DNA of 64,000 bases, taken from assembly GCA_003290165.1 (NCBI GenBank), contig QNQO01000538.1:434001-498000 (forward strand), given 5' to 3'. The notes under the pieces are model-generated. The model saw only the letters and a program-made list of their open reading frames with translations. It searched no databases and was not told the DNA's origin. This DNA is from Berberis thunbergii (taxonomy: Eukaryota; Streptophyta; Magnoliopsida; Ranunculales; Berberidaceae). Below, piece after piece: positions 11,946-25,591 of the stretch. Made by a program: the position numbers and the translations under genes. Positions within the stretch are counted from its first letter, which is position 1. Every line of letters begins with the position of its first letter.

Positions 11946-14008
11946 GTTCCCCTATTATTAATTTGAGGGAATGTGCGCTATAAGTGTTCAAATTAGCCGG
12001 CTGGCACTTATTAGATGATGTAGCTAATAGGTGGATTGATAACAAAAGATCACATATAATATTTTAATTTAAATATTGTATGAAAGAGAAGGAACAATGC
12101 TAAATATAACAAGTGCCTCAACTATTATTAAGAACAAAGTATTATCTTGACTATATAATGCGTGTTCACCAAATGAACAGTGAAGGTTTATCTTCGACTC
12201 TAATTTTTCTTTCTCAAAATGCCGCCACTCATGTTTCAAAAACCCGAACGCATCCCCTCTCCCTAATTTCTTTTTCAAATGTTTTTCTTCTCTTTCAGAA
12301 GATATCTCTCCAGCCATCTTGTTCTTCATTACCGCCTCCCTCTTCGTCAGCCACCTTCTCCACCGTCCTCTCTCCTGCTACCCCCTTCCTCCATGTTCAC
12401 TACCACCCCACTGGCAGCCGAATCCCCTCTTATTCCCATCCCGTCACGCCCCTACAAACACCCGGAGTGGAGTTGTTCTTTCGATCTCCAGCAGCTCCAA
12501 TCGAGCCTTCCTCGCGGTGACACTGTTATTGTGCAGGGAAGCAAAAGAGAATGAAGAGGAAGAAAATGGACGAAGATAAAGAGAAATTTGACGGAGAAAA
12601 GCATTGTGACGCTCGATTGCAAACCTCTCACCCAGGGGGAAGATTTATTTTATAATGTGGATGACTATTCGCCCCACCAGAATTCCTAGGGCTCCCACCT
12701 CAAAAATTCCAGAAATATTATTTAATTTTTTAATTTAAATTCTAATAAATTTGTAAGTATTGCATTTAATCCAAAAACTCTAAAATCAAAGTCAAATGAA
12801 AATTTTACGGGTGTTACACATCCTCTCTCTCCCTCGCTTCATATTTCTCTCTGTAATCTCTCATCTTACCACGTGATCTACAAGAGATCCCTCGCTCTCG
12901 CTCTCCCTCTATAATCTCTCATCTCACCACCCCAAATTTCTAAAACCCTAATTCATCTATGAATCAAAACAGATTCATAGTTTGTCTTCTTTTTCAAATC
13001 CTCACTCTCTTTCTCCATCTAATCTTTCTTTCTCTCCCACCGTCCTTCGAGTAACTTTGAACCCAAATCGTTGGATTTTTCTTGATTCCTCCTTTCCCTA
13101 TATGAGATCCGCAGTCATCGCCCATTGAGTGGTGATCAGATTAACCACCAGCTTCCGAAGCAGTAGTGTACAAAGGGGTTGAACTCATTTTCATGTTAGG
13201 GTGTTATCTCCCCTCTCCCCTCCATTCTTTATTATTATTTTGTTCATGGCTTCATTGCGAGACATTTTTATTAAAATAGTGAGAGAGAAAAAGACAGGGA
13301 TGGATAGACGATGGGATGTTGTTTTGTCATTTTTAAGGGGGAGAATTGGTGAGTTGGGTTGGTAACTTAAAAGGTGGAAATTGGAAAAATACAATATTTC
13401 TTGATTGTGTATATTATAACTTATGCTTTACTTCAGGTAAAAACAAATTTATTGTTTAACCTCATAAAATTTTAATTTGCCCTAATTTGTACTAGTGCGC
13501 TTCCACCCCTAGTTCTTGTACTTGCTGAAAGCATAATAATCTCAATGTATATATTATTATGTGTATATACTTGATTTATCAGTACATGTGATACATATTA
13601 GAGTATCTTCTAGCTGGAGAAACATGTTAATATAATGGGTTTTGAATGTAACTCTTTATGATTTATGTTTTTGTGAATTCTTTAGTACAATCATGATACT
13701 CTTTGAGTTCATTCAATGAAAATTTAGAATAATTATGTTTATCCTTGTGCATATAGATGAATGAATGAATGATAACAAAAATAATATTTTCCGAAGACAT
13801 TATTGGACCATTATTAATACTCTTCACTTGTAGGCATGGTTTAATAAATGTTGATGTTGTGGTACTTAGAAGGAATTATGTTGGGTATTGGTAATATAGA
13901 AATGCTATGACTCGCATCACTATTTTATTTAACTAATGTATTATGGAATGTCGACCTTATTTTTCTTATTTAAATCATCAAGTTTGATTCTCATATGGAC
14001 CAAGTGGG
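11946..14008. other. Intergenic, no supported gene
   Basis: About 12240-12560 is C-rich with overlapping open frames of low complexity (Ser/Pro/Leu). About 12825-13080 is a CT-rich stretch with repeated CTCTCCCTC and ATAATCTCTCATCT motifs. Neither resembles a known protein. Otherwise the sequence is AT-rich. Confidence 0.5.
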
Positions 14009-14400
14009 AGACTATTAGAAATATATTTAATTCTTGATTAATGCTATGATATGGCCCATATTAGAAATATTGATTTACTAGGAATTACTAAAATAGTCAA
14101 GATGTGGTTTTAGAAGAAATTGGTTTCTTAATCAATCTCACATTGCGATGGATTGTTGAAATTGAGTAATCAAATTAGAAACTAGATCCTCTCTCTACCT
14201 ATAAATAATCATGTATGCTCCATTTACGGATCATAACAATAAATACATAATTGAGTTTATAAGCTAAGAGATAAAAAAATCTAATTTTTCATTGATGAAG
14301 TTCTAGAAGATCTCGTGGAATATTGATTTTCAGAGGATCATTGAAGACTAAGCGATGAACCCAGGTAAGTGATTTAAGGTTGTTTAAATATTAAGTAATA
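14009..14400 (+). mobile_element. Possible degraded solo LTR (copia-like)
   Basis: ACCAAGTGGGAGACTATTAG at about 13998 resembles the polypurine tract and LTR start typical of copia elements, and about 200 bp on there is a TATA-like CCTATAAATAATC. I cannot fix a second end or a target duplication, so the call is tentative. Confidence 0.3.
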
Positions 14401-15390
14401 GTTCATGAAGTTAAGATCTAAGGTTTATGTCATATTAAATAAAGATTTAATAAAAGTGGCATGAATTTTCTAAGGGAGAGTGCGTTGTTTTGGAGAAAAA
14501 CTGAGAAAAGAAACATTACATTCACAAACCATGGAGGACTAATTTTTTCTTAAATGGAGTGCACGTGACTAAAATGTGCAATGACTAACAAAGACTTTGG
14601 TCTTTGATGTCTGACCAACTAGGAAGTAGATTTTGGGGGATGCGAACTTCATTTTGAAAAACATGTTATGGGGGTCATTGTCAAAAAAATCCCCAAAAAT
14701 TACTCAACATCTTTTTGATTGGTTTGGTAGGAACTTAGCAATGAATTTAAAATCAACCATGTGGTCGACAATGATCTTAAATATTATTAAAAAACCAATA
14801 GTTGAATTTAACAAGACTGCATGCGACAAAACGTAAAGGATTGCCAAGGACTACAATGATAAAAAATGAAACCAATTTAATAAAAACAAATTATAAAAAA
14901 TGAAAGCATACATTTATGTGGTTCTATTAATGGTGTGCGTCTATGGAAACAAACTCCAATCAACTTAAACAAATGAAGAGATATACCCAATGGTGCAAAT
15001 TACAAGGAAAAAAATGGTGCAAAAATTAGGGAGATAAGATGTTAAGTTAGAAGATGCCTTGGTTAGACACGGGGAGCATGCGCATAACAATTTAAGATAT
15101 GCCTATTGAGAAGTGGATTTTTTTTTAAATTTTTACACTTTAAGAAATTAGTTGTGTCACACAATATAGGCTTGCACCTTTTTTAGTTTTTAATCCCCTG
15201 CCTTGCCTGCCAAGTATCAATGGATGCTCACCCACATTATTGATTTGTTTATGAATAGTGTATTATCCATGCCAAAATAGAAAGTGTGTCGTGATATTAG
15301 AGTTAAAATTTGTCAAAGTTTTTATCAAATAAAGAATTTCAAATAATGGAAGCGGAGTTCAGGTTATTCTTTGTTTGAATATATGCCTTG
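14401..15390. other. AT-rich intergenic DNA, nothing recognised
   Basis: One open frame at 14633-14836 has no recognisable features and lysine/asparagine-rich content as expected by chance in this composition. Confidence 0.5.
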
Positions 15391-15394
15391 AAAG

Positions 15395-15510
15395 CCAAAG
15401 GTGTGATGGCTCAGTGGTTGAGCAGTGGCGAATGGTATCACTAGGTCACAAGGTCAAACCCAACTGGCGGCATCTAGGGTGGGAGGGGTTAAGGGATTAA
15501 AAAAAAAGAA
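15395..15510 (+). mobile_element. tRNA-derived SINE, copy 1
   Basis: GTGTGATGGCTCAGTGGTTG (about 15399) carries an A-box-like sequence, and AGGTCACAAGGTCAAACCC (about 15440-15460) a B-box-like sequence. The tail GGGTGGGAGGGGTTAAGGGA leads into an A-run. A second copy of the same family lies at about 57405-57520. Confidence 0.6.
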
Positions 15511-15519
15511 TATATGCCT

Positions 15520-18500
15520 TGAAAAACCCTTTCTCATTCCTTTGAAAAAATTGAAAACAATCATGGAGTGAATTTTATTATTTTTTTTAAATGCATAAGG
15601 TGTGAAGTACATATTTAAAATGCTCGTATTGATTATAAAGTACTAGGGTATTTTCCTATCGTTGGCACTCCACATACAATTTTTTGCCTAAATATATTGT
15701 AATGAACACCCCCACCACCATCTCCACTTTCCTCCAAACTTTGAATTCGCCAAAAAATGAAGTTCAAATTATTATTTTTATATGTGGATCAAGATGTTCA
15801 ATTTTTTTATTTTTTTTTCTAGTATGAGCCATCTGTCTCACTGCTTTAAAAATATATATATTTAATGCTTGTATTGATAATTGGTTTTGTTGCAATTCGA
15901 GTTTTTTGTTTGAAAATGCCTTGAGAAGTCATTTTCGTTTCTTTGAAAAAATTAAAAATACTAACGACATGAAATGTACTAGACATTTTAAATAATCAAA
16001 TATATATTTTAAAATTTTTAGTTAAATATCATCTCCTGAACACCCTCGCCACCATCCCCACTTTTGCCCTCAATCAGTTTTGAAGTGCAAGACTATTCTA
16101 AGATAAAACTATATATTATAAACTTTAGGGTTATACTTACTCAAAATTTGAATCAGTTGGGAAAATTCAAACGTCTATAGTGAATTTTTTCCTGAACTTT
16201 GAATTCACCAAAACATGAAATTTAAGGTTTTTGTTTAAATGTGCATTAAGATGTCAGTCGAAATTTTTTTCCTGATACTGAAAAATACTAACGATGTGAA
16301 ATACATAATAAGTTTTTAATAGTAAAATATATATTTTAACATTTTAGCGCTTGTATTAATCATTGGTGGTGAGGGTGTCTATTATAATGCATGTGTCGTT
16401 GACACTCCAATCGTTGTCATTAGAGGTTTATTGTTTAAATATGCAATAATTAAGATGTCCATCTCAATTTTTTTTATGATATTGAAAAATACTAACGATG
16501 TGAAATACATTATTAAAAATCTCATGATAAAATATTTTTTTTAATATTTTAGCGTGGTCATTGGTTTTGTTAGAATTCAGATTATTTGTGTGAATATGCC
16601 TTACGGAACCCTTTTCATTCCTCTGAAACAAAATTAAAAATTATTAACAGCGTGAAATGCATTAGACGCTTTTTAATAATAAAACATATATTTTTCAAAT
16701 TTTAGTGTTTGTATTGATCATAGGGTTTGTTAGAAAGATCTTCAAAAATGCATTTTAACGGTACTAAGTTTATCAAAATTTAATAACTAGGCAGATAGTT
16801 ACGATAATTTTCGTTTAGAGAAAAAAAAAACACAATACTTACCCCTCTCCGCCACATGTATATTCCACTAATTTTTTCATTTTCTCTACCCTTCTACATA
16901 TTTTATACTTAAAAACATGTCAGTATAAGAAATGAATCTCAACTTTTAATTGTCAATTCTAGCCAATTTTTATCTCCAATCATTTTTTTGTCCCAGACAA
17001 CGATAAATAGTAAAACATCACTTTGAATTGTAATATAGAATAGGGTATTTCTCATGCCTTCGACACTCAAATTGTTTGATAAGGTTGAGAATTTTCAACT
17101 TTGGACATGAGTATTTCACAATATAAAATCTACAAATTTGAAATTTTACTCAATGGAAAATGCTAAAAAATTACTCAACTGTAAATTTATGTGTACAAAT
17201 CAAAATAGATTTAGTTTAAAAAAAAAAAAACATATACTTGAAAGATGAAAAATTGAAAGCATGAAAGATGAAAAAGTGTAAGTGAGTGTTAAGAAAAATT
17301 GAAAGAATATAAGAGATGTTGAAATATGAGAAATGTGTAGGTTCATTAGATCTTTATGTTGGGTAAATTTCAAACGTCTTTTATCTCCCACCTAAAACAC
17401 CATTCTGATTTATAATAAGTATGTCTCATGTGTCGTTGGCACAATATGATTTTTTTTTTATAAACCTCATGACATGCCAGCCATTTTGTGCCTACGTCAC
17501 CATGAACACTCACTCTACCCAAGAAATCAATTGAAAAACATAAAAGGTACAATACAAAGCCACTCATTTCACAATATAAAATATATTTCATAGTTGCCCA
17601 ACAAATTTGAAATTGCAATGGCAAATACTCAAAAAACCCAATTGTAAATTTATGTGTAAAAATCAAAGGAAATTTAGTAAAAAAAGAAAAAGTTATTCTT
17701 GAAATATGAGAAATTGAAAGCGGGAGAGATGAAAGAGTGTAAGTGAAGGTTGAGAGAAATTGAAAGAATGTAAGAGTTGTTGAAATATAATAAATTGTAT
17801 AGGGTCGTTAGATCTTTTTATGTTTGGGTAAATCTTGGTTATATTTTATCTACCACCTAAAACACCATGTACTTAACACCCTCGTCACCATCCTCAATTT
17901 CGCCATCAATTAGTTTTGAAGTGCAAGCCTATTACAAGGTAACAATATATAATATAGACTTTAGGGTTAGACTCGGTCAAAATTTAATTCGGTTGGAAAA
18001 AAAAATTCAAACACGAGAGTGAGTTCTCCCCTAAACTTTGAATTTGCCAAAACATGAAGTTCATGATCTTTGTTTAAATGTGTATTAAGTTGTTTGTCTC
18101 ATCTATTCTTTTTTTTTTCATGGGATGAACGACCCGACTCATTTATTTGAAAAATATTAATCACATGAAATGCATTATACATTATTTAGCAATAAAATAT
18201 ATATTTTAAAATTTTAGTGTTTGTATTGATCATTAGTTTTATTGAATATATCTTCAAAAATGCATTCCAACGATATCAAGTTTACAAAAATTCGACAATC
18301 AAGTAAATAGTTATGACAATTTTAATTTTGATAAAAATCATACAATTTTTTCTCTCCCCTCCACTTGAACATCTCACTAAATGTTTTTCACAATTTTTCT
18401 ATTTTTTTGCCCTTATAGTTGTGTTATATTCACAAACATGCTAATTATAGGAAATGAATCTCAACCCTCAACATATTTTTCAACTTTCAATCATAGCCAT

Positions 18501-18840
18501 CTTTTATCTCCAATTCATTAAAAACATCATTCTCTACATGTTTTATATTTAAAAATATGTCATCATCGGAAATGAATCTCAACCCTCAAATTCAATACAT
18601 TTTCCAACTTTTAATCCTAACCATCTTTTATCTCTAATTCTTTCGATTTAACTTTGTCTTAGTCATCAATTAATAGTAAAACATCACTCTGAATTGTAAT
18701 ATAGATTTACAAATATGTCATTAAGGAAATGAATATCAACTCTAAACATATTTTTCTAATTTTTAATCCTAATTGTCTTTTATATCTAATTTATTGTGAA
18801 TAGTAAAACACTAGTTGATTTGTAAGGTAGACTAGGGTAT
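15520..18840. repeat. Diverged interspersed and segmental repeats, AT-rich
   Basis: Motifs recur many times: GAAATGCATTAGAC with TTTTAATAATAAAACATATA (about 15970, 16285, 16500, 16650, 18165) and GTATTGATCATTGG-like strings. A longer segment starting AACACCCTCGCCACCATCCC at about 16036-16270 reappears at about 17876-18110, spacing about 1.84 kb. Another (AAATTGAAAG...GAAAGAATATAAGAGATGTT) at about 17245-17410 reappears at about 17705-17870. No gene is present. Confidence 0.65.
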
Positions 18841-19915
18841 TTTTCGTGCCTTCGTCACTCAAATTGTTTGATAGGAAGAGAATTTTCAAATTTGGTCAGA
18901 GATATTTCAGTCTTATGCAAACATAAATTTCAGTCAAACACCATCATCTCCCCTTTCTTTGTGATCCGTTAGATCTTTATGTTTGGCTTAATCACAGACG
19001 TAATTTATTTTCAACCTAAAATACCATCATGATTTACTATATAAACAAGTGTATTCCTCATGCCTTCGGCACTCAAATTAAATCTGTGTCTTTCAATGTG
19101 TGATGGTTAGAGTTAGTTCGGACATAAAATAAATAATAAAAAATCTTTTTCCAACCTCTTTCTTTGTGATCCATTAAATTCTCATGTTTGGGTAAATCTA
19201 TTTCTAACCTTAAACACCATTCTGATTTGTTATATAGACTAGGTTATTTCTCGTGCCTTCGGTACTCAAATTATTTGATAGGAAAAAAAATCAATTTTGG
19301 CCATGGGTATTTCAGTCTTATGCGAACTTAAATTCCAGCCAAACACTTTTCTCTCCCCCTTTTATGTGATCCGCTAAATCATTATGTTTGGGTAAATCTC
19401 ATCCATTCTTTTTATCTCCAACCTAAACCACCTTTTGATTTGTTATATAGACTAGGATATTCCTCATGCCTTCGGCACTCAAATTCAATATGAGCATTTA
19501 GATGCGTAATGGTTAAAGTTGGTTGGGGGCATAAAAGTTATAAAACTTCTTTCTACAACCTCTCTCTTTGTGATCCATTAGAAACTTATGTTTGGGTAAA
19601 TCTCAACCATCTTTTATTTCCAACCTTAAACACCATTTTGATGTATTGTATAAACTAGGGTATTCCCTGTGCTTTCCGCACTCAAATTGTTTGATTAGAG
19701 GATAATTTTCAACTCTGGTCAGAGGTATTTCAGTCCTATGCGAACATAAATTTCAGCCAAACACCCTCCCTTCCCCACGCGAACATAAATTTTAGCCAAA
19801 CTCCCTCCCTTCCCTTATTTATGTGATCTGTTAGATCTTTATATTTGAGTAAATTTCAACTCTCTTTTTATCTCCAACCTAAAACATTATTCGTATTTGT
19901 TATATAGAAGATAAG
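18841..19915. repeat. Tandem array of about 200-bp units, alternating A and B types
   Basis: The landmark CTTCGGCACTCAAATT or a close variant occurs near 18850, 19064, 19257, 19470 and 19673 (spacings about 214, 193, 213, 203). Units after the first, third and fifth landmarks share GATAGGAAGAGAATTTTCAA and ATTTCAGTCTTATGCGAAC. Units after the second and fourth instead share GTGTGATGGTTAGAGTTAGT-like sequence. All share TTATGTTTGGGTAAATCT and TTGTTATATAGACTAGG. The true period is therefore an A+B dimer of about 410 bp. A single outlying landmark is at about 17060. Confidence 0.75.
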
Positions 19916-20653
19916 ATAATTAAGACCAAAGATTGTGATTTCGCGAAATTTCACTAAATTTCGCTGGAATTTTCGTTTTCTTGAAATTACGAAAAGAAAA
20001 AATGGAGAAATAAAAATTGCATTTTTTTAGGGTTTTTTTTTAAAAAATTTAGGTTTTTCGTAATTCATTTTTTCTTAAAAATACAAAAACCAGCTAATAA
20101 AAATTATATTTTTTTCGAAAAGTTTTGGGGTTTTTTTCCGTAAATTTTGAGTTTTTTTTCTTCTAATTATCGTTTATTCTGATTATTTATTTATTTTTTA
20201 AACCACCCCCTAATTTTCTAATTATCACTTCTTCTTCTACTTATATATTGATTTTTTAAATTATCCTCTGATTTTCTAATTATTGGTATGTTAGTTTCAT
20301 TTAGTGTGTTTAATACATTTATTTACTTGCATATTAAATTTTCACATATTTAATATACTCTCAAAATTTCTTATATATATATATTTCATGAATCCTCAAA
20401 ATTTTTACGATTTTTCTTTACATACTGAAATATTTCTCAAAATATTTTTTAAAATCACAAGACTAAAATTAACTCGAAAAACAACATCACAATCTTGATT
20501 AAGACTACCATGTCGAAGTCAAATCTAAAATGAGAATTAAGAAATAGGATTTTAGAGATAAGGAATAAACCATGGAAAAATCCAAGCTTTTTCTTAAATC
20601 CCAAACTTTTCTGGTTTACCCCAAGATTACCCACTTGCCCGACTGTTGGGTCT
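19916..20653. other. Very AT-rich stretch, no gene
   Basis: Dominated by T- and A-runs with several GGTTTTTTT/AAATTTTGAG motifs. It ends at the copia target site TTGAA (20654-20658). Confidence 0.5.
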
Positions 20654-20658
20654 TTGAA

Positions 20659-20847
20659 TGTTAAGAGTAATTAGCTATGATATAACATATGAGTTGTTCA
20701 GCTAGTTGTTAGTACATTTGTTAATATGTTCTGTAATCTGTTAGTCTGTTTTGACTACTAGCATTGTCTATATAAATCATGTAAGCTGTACATTATAGGA
20801 ATGAGATTCAATACAACTTTCTCTATAACTTCTTGTAGAAGCTAACA
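20659..20847 (+). repeat. 5' LTR of the copia element
   Basis: Begins TGTTAAGAGTAATTAGC and ends GAAGCTAACA. It contains TATATAAATC near 20770, a probable TATA box. A 13-bp primer-binding site complementary to initiator tRNA-Met follows immediately, with one difference from the usual TGGTATCAGAGCC. Confidence 0.93.
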
Positions 20848-20915
20848 TGGTATCAAAGCCTTCTTTGCTTTCCTCTTTTTCATCTTCTTCTTTTTAATTT
20901 CTCTTAGTAGCTCTA

Positions 20916-23900
20916 ATGGCAGATTCAACATCTTCCAATGCTACGCCACTTACTAACTCTGCCTTAACAGAGTTAAGACCAGTAATGTTCACTCATGCAT
21001 TGTCTGTGAAGTTGAATGAACATAACTATTTGTTGTGGAAACAACAAGTGTTGGCAACAATTAGAGGACACAAGCTTCAAAAGTTTATTGAGAAAGCTTC
21101 ATCTCCAGCACAATTTCTCTCCACTAAAGATCAAGCCAGGAATAATGTCAATCCAGACTTTATCACCTGGGAACAACAAGATCAATTGTTGTTTTCATGG
21201 CTTCTTTCCTCCATGACAGAATCACTACTTACAAGGTTAGTAGAATGTGAAACATCAGAACATATTTGGCATATTCTTGAGATCTTTTTCAACTCACAAA
21301 CACTCGCCAAGATCTTCCAGTTTAGAAATCAACTACAGAACTTCAAGAAAGGAGACCTGTCTATCAACGAATATATCCTGAAACTCAAGTCCATCATTGA
21401 TCAATTGGCATTTGTAGGACATCAGCTGTCTCCAAGAGATCATGTCAATGCAATTTTTGATGGCTAACCACAGTTATATGATACGTTTGTAGTATCAGTG
21501 AGTTCTAGATCTGATGAGTACAGTGTTGCAGAAGTGGAGTCTCTTCTGCTTGCTCAAGAAGCAAGAATTGAAAGACACATAAAAGACCTTGATATCTCTG
21601 GTTTTGTAAATGTGGCTCATACATCATACAAACCCTCACCTAGGTCATTTGAGTCAAATTCACAAGGATGGAGACCTCAGTCCAGAGCTTCTTACAATCC
21701 CAGGGGTGCAATATCTAGGAGAGGATTTCGACCATCTGGATCTGGTTCTCAATCATATCGTCCTCAATGTCAAATATGTGGCAAAGTTGGTCATCTTGCT
21801 TTCAAATGCTATAATCGGTTTGATAGTACTGTCTCAAATCCATGGAACTCCAATTCACAGTTCTCTTCTTCTGGATATGGCAACTCATCTCAACCAACAA
21901 CATCAACACCAAGACATGCTTTCTCTACATCCACAAGTCAGTATAATCATCCTTCTTGGAGAGCTGATTCACATTCTCAGATGCAGTCGAGTGTTGTTTC
22001 CATACCTCCCGATAGTAGGTGGTATCCAGATTCAGAAGCTACTGATCATTGCACACCATATCCCCAGAACTTGATGAATACTATGCCTTATCATGGCAAT
22101 GAGCAACTATTTGTTGGAGATGGAACTGCATTACCAATTGAAAACATTGGTCAGTCTACTCTTCTTTCTTTTAACTCCTCAAGAGTGTTGCATCTTAGAA
22201 ATGTTCTTCAAGTGCCTAAATTAACTAAGAACTTATTAAGTGTGTCTAGGTTTGCAAGGGACAATAATGTTTTTTTTTTTTTTTAATTTCACCATGATCT
22301 CTGTTTTGTCAAGGATCAGGTCACACATCACACCCTCTTGGAAAGGAAGCTTAAGAGAGGTCTATATGTGTTTCCATGAATGACCCTTCCTGATTCAAAG
22401 TCTACGTATTCCATTGCTAATTCAAAATCAGCATCTCATCACTTCAGTAACTGGGTTCCAGTCAGCAGATCTTCCAGCACAAGTCTAGTCCAGCAAGCAT
22501 TCCAGCCAGTATTTCAGACAGTAGTTCCCAAAGCTTTCTAGTTTGTAATAATGCTTGTGTAAATACTACTTTGTCTAAGTCCTGTTCTTCTTTGTCTCTT
22601 TGGCATGCTAGGTTAGGTCACCCCTCCTTTTATATTGTACAAAAGATCCTTACTAGTTGTAACATTGTTGTTCCTAAAACTGTTAATATGGATGTATGTT
22701 CTTCTTGTTGCTTGGGTAAAATTCATAAGCTTCCATTTTCTAGTTCCACTACTGTGTATACTAAGTCATTGGAAATTATTCACACTGATCTATGGGGTCC
22801 TGCATCCACTATATCTTCTTGTGGTTTCAAGTATTACATCCATTTCATTGATGCTTACAGTCGTTTCACTTGGGTTTTTCTTTTGCAAAACAAGTCGGAT
22901 GCCTATCCCACTTTTCTTAAATTCAAGGCTCAGGTTGACTTAGAATTTGGCCTTCCTATAAAATGTGTTCAGTCTGATTGGGGAGGGGAATATAGGTCGT
23001 TTTCAAAGTTTCATAGTCAGCATGGTATATGCCATAGTCTTGCTTGCCCAACTACTCATCAGCAAAATGGCGTTGTTGAAAGAAAACATCGCCACATTAT
23101 TGAGTCAGCTTTAACCCTTCTTGCTCATGCTTCACTTCCCCTGAAATTCTGGGATGAAGTTGTGAGAACATCAGTTTTTCTTCTCAATCGTGTTCCATCT
23201 ACTGTTCTTAAGGGTTATTCTCCTTATGAGACAATTTACAACAAGGTCCCTGATTATCGCACTTTAAAGGTCTTTGGTTGTTCATGTTTCCCTAACACCA
23301 GGCCTTACAATTCTAATAAACTACAGTTTAGGTCAGATGAATGCATTTTTCTGGATTATAGTTTTCAACATAAAGGGTATAAATGTATGTCATTCACTGG
23401 TCGTATCTACATATCTCGTGATGTTTTGTTCAATGAAAATCACTTTCCATATTCAAAATGGTTATCTAGTTCTTCAAACTCATCTCCTATTGGTCATACA
23501 CCTACATCTACTCCTGCTGCTATTGTTGTTTCTTCTCCACCTACTGACAGACAGTCACCTATTTCCAGTAATGTTTCATATCCTAGTCCATTGGTTACCC
23601 TGTTAGATTCAGCTTTGCCTCTCAATGCTTTGCACAGTTCATTGGTTCCTACGCTTAGTCCTGTTGTACATCCTAATCCTAGTCCTGTTATCAATGACAG
23701 TCATACTGACAATCCTGTTTCTAGTCCTCCTTCTAGTCATGCTCTTAATATTGCTCCTAATAGTATTCCTAGTTTGGCTCCTGGTCATCCAATGGTCACT
23801 AGGTCTAAGGCTGGTATCTACAAGCCTAAAGTTTACTTGACTTCAACTGAACCTGCAAGCCTACTTGAAGCTCTAGATACTCCTCATTGGTTTTCTGCTA

Positions 23901-25404
23901 TGCAGGATGAGTATCTAGCTTTACTGAGAAACAATACATGGTCCTTGGTTGATCTTCCTCAAAATAGATTTGTTGTTGGTTGTAAATGGTTGTTTAAGGT
24001 TAAAAAGAACGCAGATGGTTCAGTGCATAGATACAAGGCTCGCTTGGTGGCTCGAGGGTTCCAACAAGTTGCTGGATTAGACTATGCAGAGACTTTCAGT
24101 CCAGTAGTTAAACCCACTACAATTCGAGTTGTGTTCACAGTGGCCATTACATATGGATGGTCCGTCTTTCAACTTGACGTTAATAATGAATTCTTGAATG
24201 GAGATATACAAGAAGATGTTTACATGATGCAACCTCCTGGTTTCATTGATTCTTCTCGTCTCACTGTTGTTTGTAAGCTTCACAAGGCTTTGTATGGTTT
24301 GAAGCAAACTCCCCGAGCTTGGTTTGACAAATTGAGGCATACTCTTCTCTCATTTGGCTTTGCTCCTTCTAAGTCAAATTCTTCTCTTTTCATCAGACAT
24401 TCTCCTTCTCCTATATTCCTTCTGGTATATGTTGATGATATTCTGGTCACTGGTTCAAATTCTAATGATGTCTCACAGATCATTCGACAACTGAATGCTC
24501 AATTTTCCTTAAAAGATCTTGGTCTTGCTCACTACTTCCTTGGCATTTAGGTTCAACGCACCACTCATGGTTTGTTTTTATCTCAGACTAAGTACATCAT
24601 TGATCTTCTATGTCGTGCTAAGATGCAATTTGCAAATGGATTATCCACTTCTATGAGTGGTGGTGAAAAGTTATGTGCTACAGGCAGTGATCCAGTTCAC
24701 GATGTTCACCTATATAGGAGCATGGTTGGTGCTTTACAGTATGTTACCATCACAAGACTTGAACTTGCCTACTCTGTAAATAAAGTCTGTCAGTTCATGC
24801 AGAATCCGCTTGAATCACACTGGAGAGTAGTGAAAAGGATCTGTGTTATCTCAAGGCTACACCCAATTTTGGACTTCATCTAGTGTCCACTCCTTCTTTT
24901 CGGTGGACATGTTACTGTGATGCTGATTGGGCTTTTGATCCCACTGACAGGAGGTCTACATCTGGTTATTGTGTTTATTTGGGTGCTAATCTCATCTCTT
25001 GGTCCTCAAAGAAGTAGAGCACTGTCTCACGAAGCAGTACTGAAGCTGAGTATAGAAGCCTTGATGTTGTTACGGCTGAACTCACATGGTTGCAATCTCT
25101 AGTTTCTGAACTGCACATTGGTTGTAGTACCCCCACTATCTGGTGTGATAACAAGAGTGTTGTTATGCTTAGTGCCAATCATGTCCTTCACTTTAGGACT
25201 AAGCATATTGGATTGGATGTTTACTTTGTACGTGAGAAGGTTGCTCACCGTCTTGTTCATGTTCATCACATTCCATCAATTGATCAAGTTACTGACATTC
25301 TTACTAAGGCCCTTGGTAAATCCAGATTTTTGGCACTCCGTGACAAACTAAGTGTAGTTGATGCATCTACGCTTAGTTTGAGGGAGGATGTTAAGAGTAA
25401 TTAG
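20916..25404 (+). pseudogene. Copia gag-pol polyprotein, disrupted
   Basis: Starts at ATG 20916. Gag continues through UBN2-like sequence (NEHNYLLWKQQVLATIRGHK) and a zinc knuckle CQICGKVGHLAFKC (about 21768). The protease motif is altered (YPDSEATD for the usual DSGA). GAG-pre-integrase is LWHARLGHPS (about 22600). The integrase core has HTDLWGP, QSDWGGE and NGVVERKHR. Reverse transcriptase has LDVNNEFLNG and the catalytic YVDDI (about 24430). RNase H has TEAEYRSL and WCDNKS. Lesions: stop at 21465, a T-run frameshift near 22270, stop near 22377, stop at 24548, frameshift near 24845 and stop near 25015. It cannot make its own proteins. Confidence 0.93.
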
Positions 25405-25586
25405 CTATGATATAAACATATGAGTTGTTCAGCTAGTTGTTAGTACATCTGTTAATATGTTCTGTAATCTGTTAGTCTGTTAGTTTGTTTTGACTACTAG
25501 CATTGCCTATATAAATCATGTAAGCTGTACATTTTAGGAATGAGATTCAATACAACTTTCTCTATAACCTTTTGTAGAAGTTAACA
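25389..25586 (+). repeat. 3' LTR of the copia element
   Basis: The same sequence as the 5' LTR with a short duplication (GTTAGTTT-like) after GTTAGTCT that accounts for its extra length. Preceded by the purine tract at about 25380-25388 and followed by the target repeat TTGAA. Confidence 0.93.
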
Positions 25587-25591
25587 TTGAA

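Larger units (their letters stand above)
20659..25586 (+). mobile_element. Complete but defective Ty1-copia retrotransposon
   Basis: A 4928-bp element with LTRs of 189 bp (20659-20847) and 198 bp (25389-25586), both TGTTAAGAGT...TAACA. The target duplication is TTGAA (20654-20658, 25587-25591). The primer-binding site TGGTATCAAAGCC is at 20848-20860 and the polypurine tract GAGGGAGGA directly precedes the 3' LTR. I count six substitutions and two indels between LTRs, so the insertion is not very recent. Protease, integrase, reverse transcriptase and RNase H are in the copia order. LTR length and overall size fit the short Ale/Retrofit-like lineage (inference). Confidence 0.95.

Noticed and set aside
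12113..12579. Overlapping Ser/Pro-rich open frames, possible small gene.
   Set aside because: Three frames are open at once over CT-rich DNA; no splice or family support.
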